A DNA stretch of 32,360 nucleotides. Origin: Lewinella sp. (GTDB lineage Bacteria > Bacteroidota > Bacteroidia > Chitinophagales > Saprospiraceae). Numbering within the stretch: the first letter of the stretch is position 1; the number at the start of each line of letters is the position of its first letter. Location: NCBI GenBank assembly GCA_026421165.1, contig JAPKCQ010000010.1, positions 1 through 32,360 of the forward strand, given 5' to 3'. Positions 17,288 through 25,456 of the stretch are shown here, piece by piece. The notes below the pieces were generated by a model. It saw only the letters and a list, made by a program, of their open reading frames with translations. It searched no databases and was not told where the DNA came from. A program made the translations under genes and the position numbers.

Positions 17288-19366
17288 ATGAAAAAAATAA
17301 GCAATCAATACAAGCATATCCTGTTTTTTTTGCTGTACTTGGTGCCAGCACTTGTGTTTGCAACGTCATTTACAGGTCCGAACACGAATGGCGTCAACCT
17401 TGACTTCAATGGCGACGGGGAAATAAACATTCTGGTGATCGGCACCAATCGTTCCATCAGTGGAGGAGAGGCTTTTTCTCCTAACCAGATTGCAGCTGAA
17501 TTGCAGAGCATTCTATCCGCTGACCCAACGATCAGTATTACGGTGAATGTGATTGCCGAGGATATTTATATGAGTGAGTCCGTCACCTTCGGTTTAGGAG
17601 GAACCGGAGCGGAGTATACCAGGGACTTCTACAGTCATTCGCTCGCACAATACTACTACTGGCCTGAAGGCCGTGATGATCGAATGGATAACTTGAGTGG
17701 AAATGGTGGCGTTGACTGGGACTATGTCGTCATTGGTGCGGACCCCCATATTATCTCTACGACACCCGGTTACCACTCATTGGGCGTCAATAAGCTTGCC
17801 GCTAAGGTCACAGAAGGTAATGCCCAACCACTTTTGCTAATGATGTGGCCTAAAAGTGAATCATCTATGCCTTCTATTGCGCATTTCGAAGAGTTCGCTT
17901 ACCGTACTGCTGACGGGGCGAAGGTTCCGCTATCGACTGTTCCTGCAGGGCTTGCCTGGCAGGCATTACCTGCCGCCAAAAAGGACGTTGCAAGCCTGCA
18001 CCCAACGCCGAACGGGGCTTATGTAACTGCAGCAACCATCTACTCTCACATCTGCGGTACAAATGCCTCTTCGTCGGGGTACACCTACGACGATGAATTG
18101 GCGGACGTGGCTTTGTCTACTGTAGACTTCGAGCAAAGCCAAGTCCATTATACAGGTGGTCGAACATTTATGTCTCCCTTCAAAAGTTGTGATGTGACCG
18201 ATAACGTCATCAACTACAACCAGACGGGATCAAGTTCTGAGGCTGGCATCCGGGGCGGTATGAACTGGGTATTCAATCAGGCGCCCGAGACGCTTCAGAG
18301 CGGAGGAACTTCTCCCATCAACTTCAACTACGGGCGAGCGAATTCAAATTTTGAGGCAAATAAACGCTACAAGATCAATCCAGCTCTGTTTGACTTCTCC
18401 TTTGGATTTCCCATGCAGGACCATGGGAATCATGGGGACGTTTCGATGTTGTATGGTCTGGATAAACGAAACTTCAGCACCCTCAACGATACCGACTTAG
18501 GCGTTGCCCGATTCATGGTTCAAGAAGGTGAATTGCCCTACGCGCGAGCCATTCCAATACGCACATTATTCGCACAAATGAAAGAGGTTACCCCAACACA
18601 ATCTGCCTACAGAGATTCATGGCATATGCACCGTGATCTTGACAAAGCGATAGGTGGTTACATGTACACTATGCTCACGGGTAATTGCGCTTTGGGTCAA
18701 GAACCGGTAGTTCAAGATTCGGACGAATGGCGGACCTGGATGGCGCACAAAATTGGTTATGAAACCGCCTGGACCCTAATGTACTTAGATGGAAACCCTC
18801 CGTGCGGCTTGGTTTCGTTGCCAGTTGCACTACAAAACTTTACCGTTAGCCCAAAGAAAAACCAAACGGCGGTTTTAGAATGGATCACCGCTACCGAAAC
18901 ACAAAATGAAGGTTTTTACATCGAACGTAGTTTAATGGGTGTAAACTGGAGCGATGTTGGTTTCATGGCTGGCCAGGGCAATTCATCAGCGCAACAAGCC
19001 TATCAATTTGAAGACGAGAACCTCGCGCCTGGTCTTTATTATTACCGCTTACGCCAGCTTGACCTGGGTGGAGCCTACACTTATTCACCAGTCAGGAGCA
19101 TTACGATTACCTCCAGCGCCAGTCCATTTGGTATTAGCGTGTTCCCTAACCCTGTCAAGGATGGAAACATAACGGTTGCCATTTCAGACCTGCAGGAAAG
19201 GGAAGGGAAGGCTCAAATAATTGACATGCTTGGACGTGTTATGCGCCAACAGCCTTTTAGGAGCTCTAATTTCATGATCAATACCGACAATTTATCACCG
19301 GGCGCTTACTGGTTGATGATAAGCGTGGAGGGTAATTCTATGCGGCATAAGGTTTTTGTGAATTAA
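17288..19366 (+). CDS. Secreted T9SS cargo protein with SGNH-hydrolase-like features
   Basis: A protein of 692 residues with a signal peptide (about 1-25, KHILFFLLYLVPALVFA) and a C-terminal type-A T9SS sorting domain (about residues 617-692) marked by VFPNPVKDG, IIDMLGRVM and a final LSPGAYWLMISVEG...KVFVN. The N-terminal half has strand-loop elements resembling SGNH/GDSL esterases: INILVIGTNRSISGG (48-60) where the nucleophile loop should be, WDYVVIGAD, and LHPTPNGAYVTAATIY with His238, matching the family's late 'D..HPs..G.Y' block. The usual GDS triplet is replaced by GTNRS, so catalysis is uncertain. A fibronectin-like segment (about 515-610, VLEWITATETQNEGFYIERS) precedes the sorting domain. 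Substrate unknown. It should be secreted through the T9SS regulated by the PorX encoded nearby. Confidence 0.75.
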   Translation: MKKISNQYKHILFFLLYLVPALVFATSFTGPNTNGVNLDFNGDGEINILVIGTNRSISGGEAFSPNQIAAELQSILSADPTISITVNVIAEDIYMSESVTFGLGGTGAEYTRDFYSHSLAQYYYWPEGRDDRMDNLSGNGGVDWDYVVIGADPHIISTTPGYHSLGVNKLAAKVTEGNAQPLLLMMWPKSESSMPSIAHFEEFAYRTADGAKVPLSTVPAGLAWQALPAAKKDVASLHPTPNGAYVTAATIYSHICGTNASSSGYTYDDELADVALSTVDFEQSQVHYTGGRTFMSPFKSCDVTDNVINYNQTGSSSEAGIRGGMNWVFNQAPETLQSGGTSPINFNYGRANSNFEANKRYKINPALFDFSFGFPMQDHGNHGDVSMLYGLDKRNFSTLNDTDLGVARFMVQEGELPYARAIPIRTLFAQMKEVTPTQSAYRDSWHMHRDLDKAIGGYMYTMLTGNCALGQEPVVQDSDEWRTWMAHKIGYETAWTLMYLDGNPPCGLVSLPVALQNFTVSPKKNQTAVLEWITATETQNEGFYIERSLMGVNWSDVGFMAGQGNSSAQQAYQFEDENLAPGLYYYRLRQLDLGGAYTYSPVRSITITSSASPFGISVFPNPVKDGNITVAISDLQEREGKAQIIDMLGRVMRQQPFRSSNFMINTDNLSPGAYWLMISVEGNSMRHKVFVN

Positions 19367-19387
19367 GTGGTCTATTACAAAACATCA

Positions 19388-19425
19388 GGCGCGGCCGCAG
19401 GTGCAATGAAGGTTGAGGGGCAGGG
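19388..19425 (+). repeat. Family A dispersed repeat, copy 5
   Basis: Core GGCGCGGCCGCAGGTGCA at 19388-19405 with the tail ATGAAGGTTGAGGGGCAGGG. It is close to the inferred consensus over its full length. Confidence 0.75.
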
Positions 19426-19467
19426 TTAAGGCTTCGAGGCGGGGCTTTTATCGGCGATTATAATGTG

Positions 19468-19599
19468 CACCATCGGCCTCAACCCCGCGGTCAGAACGAT
19501 GGTTTTGTCGATCAATGAACGGTAGCGAATTGGTCGACAAAACTTCGATCCGAACGCTCGGGGCCAGCTAATTGGACACCCTACCTGCAGGCGATGGTG
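19468..19599. repeat. Long imperfect cruciform
   Basis: The inner stem 19502-19516 pairs with 19529-19543 (14 of 15 bases) around a loop containing GGTAGCG. Outer pairings are CCCCG (19483-19487) with CGGGG (19559-19563), and CACCATCG (19468-19475) with CGATGGTG (19592-19599). Its apex differs from that of family B. Confidence 0.65.
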
Positions 19600-19726
19600 G
19601 ATTAGGCGGAATACAGTGGTGACTACGTGTCCACAAAGATAAAAAATAAAGTACTTTGCAAAATAAAGTGAACCCTTTTCCCGTATCTCTATTTACTACT
19701 TGTAAACAACCCTGAACGGAAACCGA

Positions 19727-21133
19727 GTGCGCTACCTATACATTTTCTCCACCCTGCTACTCTTTGTAGCCTGCAACGCCTATCATCCTCTGGCCGAAGC
19801 CACCGTCGATATCGATGCCTGGAAAACCCGGGTGCTGCCTCCCAGCCCCCAGGATACCACCGGCAATCCCGCCGCTGGCTTTGACTTCCTAATCCATGGC
19901 GACTATATCGGCAGTGGCGTCCCGCTGGAAATTATGCAGGATGCCGCGTCGAAGATGCCGCAGGACCAACCCTACCTCCGCAACGAACTCAACGAAGGTA
20001 TTCCGTACTTCATGACTGCCTTTATTGCCCCCAACGGCGCTAAAGTGGCCAACGGTAACTGCTTCACCTGCCACGCCGGTAAAGTGGACGGGGAACTGGT
20101 GGTCGGGCTGGGCGACAGCTTCTCCGACTTCGAAAAGAGTATGGTACTTATGGGCGTCGGTATGCGCATGGGCATGCGGGTGCAGTATAATAAAAAGAAG
20201 GATCTGCAGCCGGAAGCCTTCGAAGACTTCGGTAACTACTTCAAACGGATGGCCCCGAAGGTCAATACCACCCAGCCCGGCTCCAACCCTGCCTTCCGCC
20301 TTGCTGAAGCTTGCATGATGCACCGCGATCCCAAGGACCTCACCTACGTCGACAAACCTCTCTACGAGATGTGGGACTATAACATCGGCACCGACACCCC
20401 GCCCCTTTGGCACGTGAAGAAGAAAAACACCCTCTACTACAACGGCATTGGTCGGGGTAGTATGCCGAAACTCCTGCTGCAAGCGAGCGTGCTGGGTACG
20501 CCCGATAGTAGCCACAGCCGCACGTCGGTCAAAGCATTTAAAGACGTTTACGCCTGGCTGCTCAGCCTGGAAAGCCCAGCTTATCCTGGCGAAATCGACC
20601 AGGACCTCGCCTCCGCAGGTAAGCCCTTATTCAACAAAAAATGCGCAGGCTGCCACGGTACCTACGACGATGAAAAGGGCGATACCTACCCCAATAAAGT
20701 AGTCAACCTCGACGTCGTAAAAACCGACCGCCTCTATGCAGATTACATCAACCAGAGCGGCATCGTAGACTGGTACAACGAAAGCTGGTTTGCCACCAGC
20801 AGCCCTGCTTCTAGTTTCGAACCCACTGGGGGCTACGTCGCTCCGCCACTAGACGGAATCTGGGCGACTGCTCCTTACTTTCATAACGGATCGGTCCCTA
20901 CCGTCTACCAGGTCCTCAACTCCCCCGAACGCCCCGACCGCTGGACTCGCTCAGGAGACAGCAAAGACTACGACTGGAAGCACCTCGGCTGGAACTACAA
21001 CCCCGATCTGAAAAACGAGAAATGGACTTTTGATACGGAGGTGCCAGGCTACGGTAACGGAGGGCACTACTTCGGCGATAAATTCAGCGAAGACGAGCGC
21101 TGGGCGGTGGTGGAGTACCTGAAAACGCTTTGA
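19727..21133 (+). CDS. Two-heme c-type cytochrome lipoprotein (RoxA / cytochrome c peroxidase-like)
   Basis: A protein of 468 residues starting at GTG. The signal LLLFVAC gives a lipid-anchored Cys16. Two heme-binding CxxCH motifs are visible: FTCH with Cys112, Cys115, His116, and AGCH with Cys306, Cys309, His310. The C-terminal part has GYVAPPLDGIWATAPYFHNG followed by SVPTVYQVL and RPDRW, a signature shared by diheme peroxidase-like and RoxA-like cytochromes. It would act in the periplasm or on the outer membrane as an oxidoreductase or electron carrier; whether it reduces peroxide or oxygenates a substrate cannot be told by eye. It is a single gene, with long spacers on both sides, so the context gives no partner. 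Confidence 0.83.
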   Translation: MRYLYIFSTLLLFVACNAYHPLAEATVDIDAWKTRVLPPSPQDTTGNPAAGFDFLIHGDYIGSGVPLEIMQDAASKMPQDQPYLRNELNEGIPYFMTAFIAPNGAKVANGNCFTCHAGKVDGELVVGLGDSFSDFEKSMVLMGVGMRMGMRVQYNKKKDLQPEAFEDFGNYFKRMAPKVNTTQPGSNPAFRLAEACMMHRDPKDLTYVDKPLYEMWDYNIGTDTPPLWHVKKKNTLYYNGIGRGSMPKLLLQASVLGTPDSSHSRTSVKAFKDVYAWLLSLESPAYPGEIDQDLASAGKPLFNKKCAGCHGTYDDEKGDTYPNKVVNLDVVKTDRLYADYINQSGIVDWYNESWFATSSPASSFEPTGGYVAPPLDGIWATAPYFHNGSVPTVYQVLNSPERPDRWTRSGDSKDYDWKHLGWNYNPDLKNEKWTFDTEVPGYGNGGHYFGDKFSEDERWAVVEYLKTL

Positions 21134-21587
21134 ACTGGATCAAGCCAATGTGATCATACAATACCTTCAGGATGCTTTAGACCTTTCCTTCTGGTCAGCA
21201 ACGAGCATAGCTACCAGCAGAAAGAGTTGATTGACAATTGTCTCTACCATCTTTGTAGACTAGCCTTCTTGACTAATTATAAATAAGTAACCAGCGATAA
21301 GGCCAGCGGAAACGATGGCTAGAATACGGCGAAACTTGGAGCTATTAAAATTTATGCTTGTGCAACCTGACGTCAGCGAAAGATGTCATAGAAACATTTT
21401 ATAAGCCCCTCTAAGAAGCTGTCTCCTACTTCTTCAATCTCTACCGCACCAGCGGCCGCCGCTCAAAATTTTGGTAATTTTCCCAAATCTCTTAATTTTC
21501 AAGAGATAACAAGCTGCCACCGAACATCCGCTCTAAATTACCGTAAATTGTGTAGCACAAGCACAACAATCTTACGAGAAAACTACC
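21134..21587. other. Intergenic region, no supported gene
   Basis: Two very short hydrophobic minus-strand frames lie near 21170-21340 (one reads MVETIVNQLFLLVAML, the other RRILAIVSAGLIAGYLFII). They could be remnants of a membrane protein but are too short to call. A degenerate family A copy is at 21445-21462. The last 100 bases before the GCS2-CBS gene are AT-rich. Confidence 0.4.
21445..21462 (-). repeat. Family A dispersed repeat, degenerate copy 6
   Basis: CGCACCAGCGGCCGCCGC on the plus strand, preceded by a CT-rich tail. It matches the core in most but not all positions, so membership is tentative. Confidence 0.35.
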
Positions 21588-23513
21588 ATGGGCGAAGAAA
21601 GAGTAAACGTACCAACCAACGAAAGCCGCACTAATTTTGCGCACCACTTGCTGCAGGATGTGCAGGCGCTGGAGTATATGCTGAAGCATAAATGGTTCGA
21701 AACTGAGACCATCCGTATTGGTGCCGAGCAGGAATTGTGCTTAGTGGACAAAAAAACGCTGAAACCTGCGCCGAAAAATATTCAGGTACTCAACCGATTG
21801 AAGCAATACCCTTGGGCCACTACCGAGATCGCTAAGTTCAACGTGGAATGTAATCTGAGCCCTCAGGAGTTCACCGGTCACGCGCTGCGCCTGATGGAAA
21901 CCGAGAACCGGTTTCAGCTGGCGAAAGTCCAGGAGTCAGCCAAAAAGAGCGGCGCCCTCGTTGTGCTTACGGGTATCTTGCCTACTCTACGTAAGTTTGA
22001 CCTCTCGTTGGAGAACCTGACGCCCAAACCACGGTATCGGGCCCTTATCGATGCGATTCGCGCCCAGTCTAAATCTTCCAAAGGGTTTGAGTTACGGCTG
22101 ACGGGCATCGACGAACTGTACATCAGCCACGATAGCCCGCTGATGGAAGCCTGCAACACCAGCTATCAGGTCCACCTGCAGGTAACCCCGGATACTTTTG
22201 CGCCGCTTTACAATATTGCTCAGGCCATCACCGGCCCCATCCTCGCCATTTCAGCGAACAGCCCCTTGGTGTTTGGTAAGCGACTGTGGCACGAAAGCCG
22301 CATTGCCCTTTTTCAACAGTCGCTCGACGTACGGACCAGCCAGGATCACCTGCGCCAACCTGAGCCACGCGTAAGCTTTGGAACCGACTGGCTTGATAAG
22401 AGCATCATGGAGATTTATAAGGAAGACATTTCTCGCTTTCGGGTGCTGCTCGGTGCCGAGGTGGAGGAAAATAGCCTGGAGACGATCGGCCGTAAAGAAG
22501 TTCCCAAGCTGAAGGCCCTGCAGGTCCACAACGGTACGGTGTACCGCTGGAATCGGCCCTGCTACGGCATCAGCGACAACGGTATGCCGCACCTGCGTAT
22601 CGAAAACCGGGTAATCCCTGCCGGGCCGACGGTGCTCGATCAGGTAGCGAACTCCGCCTTCTGGCTTGGCACTATGATTGGAATGGCCAACAAGTACAAA
22701 GACATCCGGGAGCACATGAGCTTCGCCGACGCGAAAGACAACTTCGTGAAGGCCGCCCAGTTTGGCATTGATACGCAGTTCACCTGGTTCAACGATAAAA
22801 AGATGAGCTGCTGCGACCTCATCGTAAGAGAACTATTGCCTATTGCCCGCGAAGGTCTGCAGAGCCGTGGTATTGTGGAGGAAGACATCGAGCGCTACCT
22901 CGGCGTGATCGAGGCGCGGGCCAAGGCCCACCAGAACGGTGCGCGCTGGCTGCTACAATCGTACACCAAGCTGGAAAAAGAGGTTAACCAGGACGAAGGC
23001 CTGACGGTCATTACCTCGGCTATGATCAAGAACCAGATGTCGGAAACACCCGTCCATCTGTGGGGATTGCCCGACGCTGCGGACCTGAAGAGCTACCGTC
23101 CGGTGGGCCTTCGCGTCGAAGAGTTCATGGAAACCGACCTCTTTACCGTTCACGAAGACGACCTGCTGGAAATGGTGGCCAACGTGATGGAGTGGCGCAA
23201 GCTGCGCTACGTGCCGGTTGAAGACGGAAAGGGCCATCTGGTTGGCCTTATTACTACTCGGAAACTGCTGCGTTATTATACCCATCGTGAACGTCCGGAT
23301 AGCCCTGAAGCCGGTTACGTACAGGTGAAAGATATCATGATCTCCGCGCCTCTCACTATTCATCCGGACACTACCATCAAAGACGCCATGCACGTAATGC
23401 GCGGTGAAAAAATTGGCTGTCTGCCCGTGATTAAAGACAAGGAACTGGTGGGTATTATTACGGAGATGGATTTTTTGCGGGTTAGTGGGCGGTTGATTGA
23501 ACGGCTTAAGTAA
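21588..23513 (+). CDS. GCS2-family carboxylate-amine ligase fused to two CBS domains
   Basis: A protein of 641 residues. Residues about 35-420 resemble the glutamate-cysteine ligase family 2 (GCS2) fold, an ATP-grasp-like ligase joining a carboxylate to an amine; IRIGAEQELCLVD and FNVECNLSPQEF are the family's metal and substrate-binding glutamate segments. The C-terminal 130 residues are a CBS pair: CBS1 from about 510 (VEEFMETDLFTVHEDD ... GLITTRKLL) and CBS2 from about 580 (VKDIMISAPLTIHPDT ... GIITEMDFL). CBS pairs usually bind adenine nucleotides, so the ligase is probably tuned by energy state (inference). The true product could be gamma-glutamylcysteine or another amide; the family is functionally diverse. 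The start ATG has only AT-rich sequence before it, as is usual in Bacteroidota. No operon partner. Confidence 0.85.
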   Translation: MGEERVNVPTNESRTNFAHHLLQDVQALEYMLKHKWFETETIRIGAEQELCLVDKKTLKPAPKNIQVLNRLKQYPWATTEIAKFNVECNLSPQEFTGHALRLMETENRFQLAKVQESAKKSGALVVLTGILPTLRKFDLSLENLTPKPRYRALIDAIRAQSKSSKGFELRLTGIDELYISHDSPLMEACNTSYQVHLQVTPDTFAPLYNIAQAITGPILAISANSPLVFGKRLWHESRIALFQQSLDVRTSQDHLRQPEPRVSFGTDWLDKSIMEIYKEDISRFRVLLGAEVEENSLETIGRKEVPKLKALQVHNGTVYRWNRPCYGISDNGMPHLRIENRVIPAGPTVLDQVANSAFWLGTMIGMANKYKDIREHMSFADAKDNFVKAAQFGIDTQFTWFNDKKMSCCDLIVRELLPIAREGLQSRGIVEEDIERYLGVIEARAKAHQNGARWLLQSYTKLEKEVNQDEGLTVITSAMIKNQMSETPVHLWGLPDAADLKSYRPVGLRVEEFMETDLFTVHEDDLLEMVANVMEWRKLRYVPVEDGKGHLVGLITTRKLLRYYTHRERPDSPEAGYVQVKDIMISAPLTIHPDTTIKDAMHVMRGEKIGCLPVIKDKELVGIITEMDFLRVSGRLIERLK

Positions 23514-23553
23514 TCTGCGATTTGGCTGCCGCACGTTACCGGGGGTAAGAATA

Positions 23554-23587
23554 ATTAGGGTTTTTTATTTTTTTTCGAAATCCTAAT
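23554..23587 (+). terminator. Stem with T-rich centre after the GCS2-CBS gene
   Basis: ATTAGGGTTT (23554-23563) pairs with AAATCCTAAT (23578-23587), nine of ten bases. Bases 23561-23575 are almost all T. The T-run is within the hairpin loop rather than after it, so this is an unconventional terminator; a TTACC/GGTAA stem just upstream (23536-23548) could supply the hairpin. Confidence 0.45.
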
Positions 23588-23668
23588 CATCCTGAATTCT
23601 TTATTGTGTTTCCCAACGCTTATCCCGTGCGGGGGCACTAGATTACGACCGAACTACAAGGCTAAAGA

Positions 23669-23710
23669 GGCGGGGCCGCAGGATGCAAAGCCGGTTGAAA
23701 GGCAGGGAGG
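23669..23710 (+). repeat. Family A dispersed repeat, copy 7
   Basis: Core GGCGGGGCCGCAGGATGCA (one extra base) at 23669-23687, then the tail AAGCCGGTTGAAAGGCAGGG. The tail is very close to consensus. Confidence 0.65.
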
Positions 23711-23751
23711 TTACTCGTAAGCAAATGCTTCGTACTTTCGGCGCGGTCCGA

Positions 23752-23786
23752 ACTACTTGACTGCGTTACTTTTTGACTACTTGACT
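23752..23786 (+). repeat. Short direct repeat ACTACTTGACT before a start codon
   Basis: ACTACTTGACT occurs at 23752-23762 and again at 23776-23786; the second copy abuts the ATG at 23787. It may influence translation initiation or be a slippage product. Confidence 0.5.
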
Positions 23787-25169
23787 ATGAAATGGTACAG
23801 CCGCATCCCCTCTCCACTGATAATGCTTTTTCTAATCATCCTAGTGGTGGCGGCGATGACTTGGTTGCTGCCCGCCGGTTTGTACGAACGCATCGAGGTA
23901 AACGGTCGGCTGCGGGTGGTACCGGGTAGCTACGGTGAAGTGGAGTCCACGCCCTTGAGTATTTTCGAGGTGTTCAAGACCTTTCCAGATGGTTATAAGC
24001 GGGCAACGCCGATTATTTTTATCTGTCTGGCGAGTGCGTTGATGTTCTCATTACTGGAGCGGACCAGAACGATTGAAAACGCAGTTGGTCGTATCGTTCA
24101 TCTGATGGGGCAAAACCGGGCAGAGCTATTGTTGGTGTTACTGACTTTTGTTTACGGAATGCTGGGAGTTATGGTCGGTTACGAAAACAATATCGCGACC
24201 ATCCCGATTGCGGCTATTGTCGTACTCGCTCTGGGTGGTGACCTGGTGCTGGCCGCCGGGGTTAGCGTGGGGGGGATGACGGTAGCCTTCGGCCTGTCAC
24301 CGATTAACTTCTACACCGTCGGTAACGGCCATCTGATTGCCGACCTGCCCTTGTTCAGCGGAGCATGGCTAAGAACCATTCTTTGCGCTGGCGGCCTCGC
24401 CCTGATGGCCTGGTACAACGTGCGCTATTACCGTAAACTACAAGCCGATCCTGCCAACGCAATCGGTGGCGACCTGGATACCAGCGGAATGAAACTGAGC
24501 AAGCCGTTGGAAGAATACGAAATCACTGGCCGCAACTGGTTGCTACTGGCGATCTTCCTTTGTGGGTTGGGAGCAGTACTTTATGGCGTCTTCAACGTCG
24601 AAGGCTTTCACATTAACGACACCTCGGCCATTTTCTTGATGGTGACGGTCGTACTCGCGCTGGCCAGCGGCCTTTCCGGCAAAGATGTAACCGAGGCCGG
24701 TTTCCGCTCCATTGCTCAGATGGCTCCGGCGACTTTCATCATCGGCATGGCGACCACCGTTAGTGTGATCATGGAGCAAGGCCAAATTCAAGATACGATC
24801 AGCAACGGGCTCGCGAACGCACTTAGTGGCTTACCTACCTACCTTTCAGCCATCGGTATGTCGATCGGGCAGAGCGGACTTAACCTCTTAATTCCTTCGG
24901 GTAGCGGGCAGGCGATGGCGACGCTTCCGGTGATGATTCCGTTGGGGAATGAGCTCGGGCTTAGCCCGCAAATTTCTATCCTCGCCTTCCAGGTTGGGGA
25001 TGGGATTACGAACCTGTTCAACCCTTCGCTTGGCGGCTTGGTGGCGATGCTCTCGCTCTGTCGGGTTCCTTTTGACCGGTGGCTACGGTTTGCCTTGCCG
25101 CTTACGGGGATGTTGCTGATTTGGGCTTGGATGGGGCTGCTTTTGGCGGTCGCCGTTGGGTACCAGTAG
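23787..25169 (+). CDS. YfcC/DcuC-family membrane carrier
   Basis: An integral membrane protein of 460 residues with about 11-12 hydrophobic segments. The opening, IPSPLIMLFLIILVVAAMTW followed by LLPAGLYER and VVPGSYGEVE, and the later FEVFKTFPDGYKRA are characteristic of the YfcC branch of the C4-dicarboxylate carrier (DcuC) superfamily, whose members are often tied to amino-acid or peptide uptake. The second half has the paired family motif SGLNLLIPSGSGQAMATLPV and FQVGDGITNLFNPSLGGLVA. Start: the ATG at 23787 begins a natural cytoplasmic n-region; the upstream in-frame TTG at 23757 adds ten residues from a direct repeat and is not used here. The substrate cannot be inferred from position, as the gene stands alone with a long palindrome between it and the converging porX. 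Confidence 0.83.
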   Translation: MKWYSRIPSPLIMLFLIILVVAAMTWLLPAGLYERIEVNGRLRVVPGSYGEVESTPLSIFEVFKTFPDGYKRATPIIFICLASALMFSLLERTRTIENAVGRIVHLMGQNRAELLLVLLTFVYGMLGVMVGYENNIATIPIAAIVVLALGGDLVLAAGVSVGGMTVAFGLSPINFYTVGNGHLIADLPLFSGAWLRTILCAGGLALMAWYNVRYYRKLQADPANAIGGDLDTSGMKLSKPLEEYEITGRNWLLLAIFLCGLGAVLYGVFNVEGFHINDTSAIFLMVTVVLALASGLSGKDVTEAGFRSIAQMAPATFIIGMATTVSVIMEQGQIQDTISNGLANALSGLPTYLSAIGMSIGQSGLNLLIPSGSGQAMATLPVMIPLGNELGLSPQISILAFQVGDGITNLFNPSLGGLVAMLSLCRVPFDRWLRFALPLTGMLLIWAWMGLLLAVAVGYQ

Positions 25170-25456
25170 GTGTTGATCGGCTATAAATATGATAGGCCTT
25201 ACATGGATACTTCGCAAGGCTTAGCTTAAGGAGGCCGTTGTAACTTAGGGGGCCAATTCCTTAGAAACGTGAAATAAATAAACAATAATAGCCAGCTTAG
25301 GGACGCGGATATAATAAAGTGTGGCTTTCTGACCTGGCACTTTTGTTCCTGCTACCACCAAAAATTCTTTGCATAGCATCGCTACGGAAAGGATTTTGGT
25401 GGTAGCAGGGGCAAAGTAAGACGGTCAGAGATCGCAGTTTATTTTATTCCCGTTCT
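25170..25456. other. Spacer between convergent genes, mostly a palindrome
   Basis: The half next to porX is the long palindrome 25311-25447; the half next to the carrier gene shows nothing recognisable. Confidence 0.5.
25311..25447. repeat. Long palindromic element, family B copy 2
   Basis: The inner arms CCTGCTACCACCAAAA (25348-25363) and 25394-25409 are perfectly complementary over 16 bases. The apex at 25369-25389 is TTGCATAGC-ATC-GCTACGGAA, as in copies 1 and 3. Outer arms (25311-25340 against 25420-25447) are imperfectly paired and end in AT-rich sequence on both sides, giving T-rich RNA ends in either direction. It lies between the stop codons of the yfcC-like gene and porX, so it may also act as a bidirectional terminator. 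Confidence 0.8.

Larger units (their letters stand above)
19367..19726. other. Spacer dominated by a family A copy and a long palindrome
   Basis: No gene. It contains family A copy 5 (19388-19425) and the cruciform 19468-19599. The last 100 bases are AT-rich, as expected of a promoter region, but have no good TAnnTTTG match. Confidence 0.5.
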
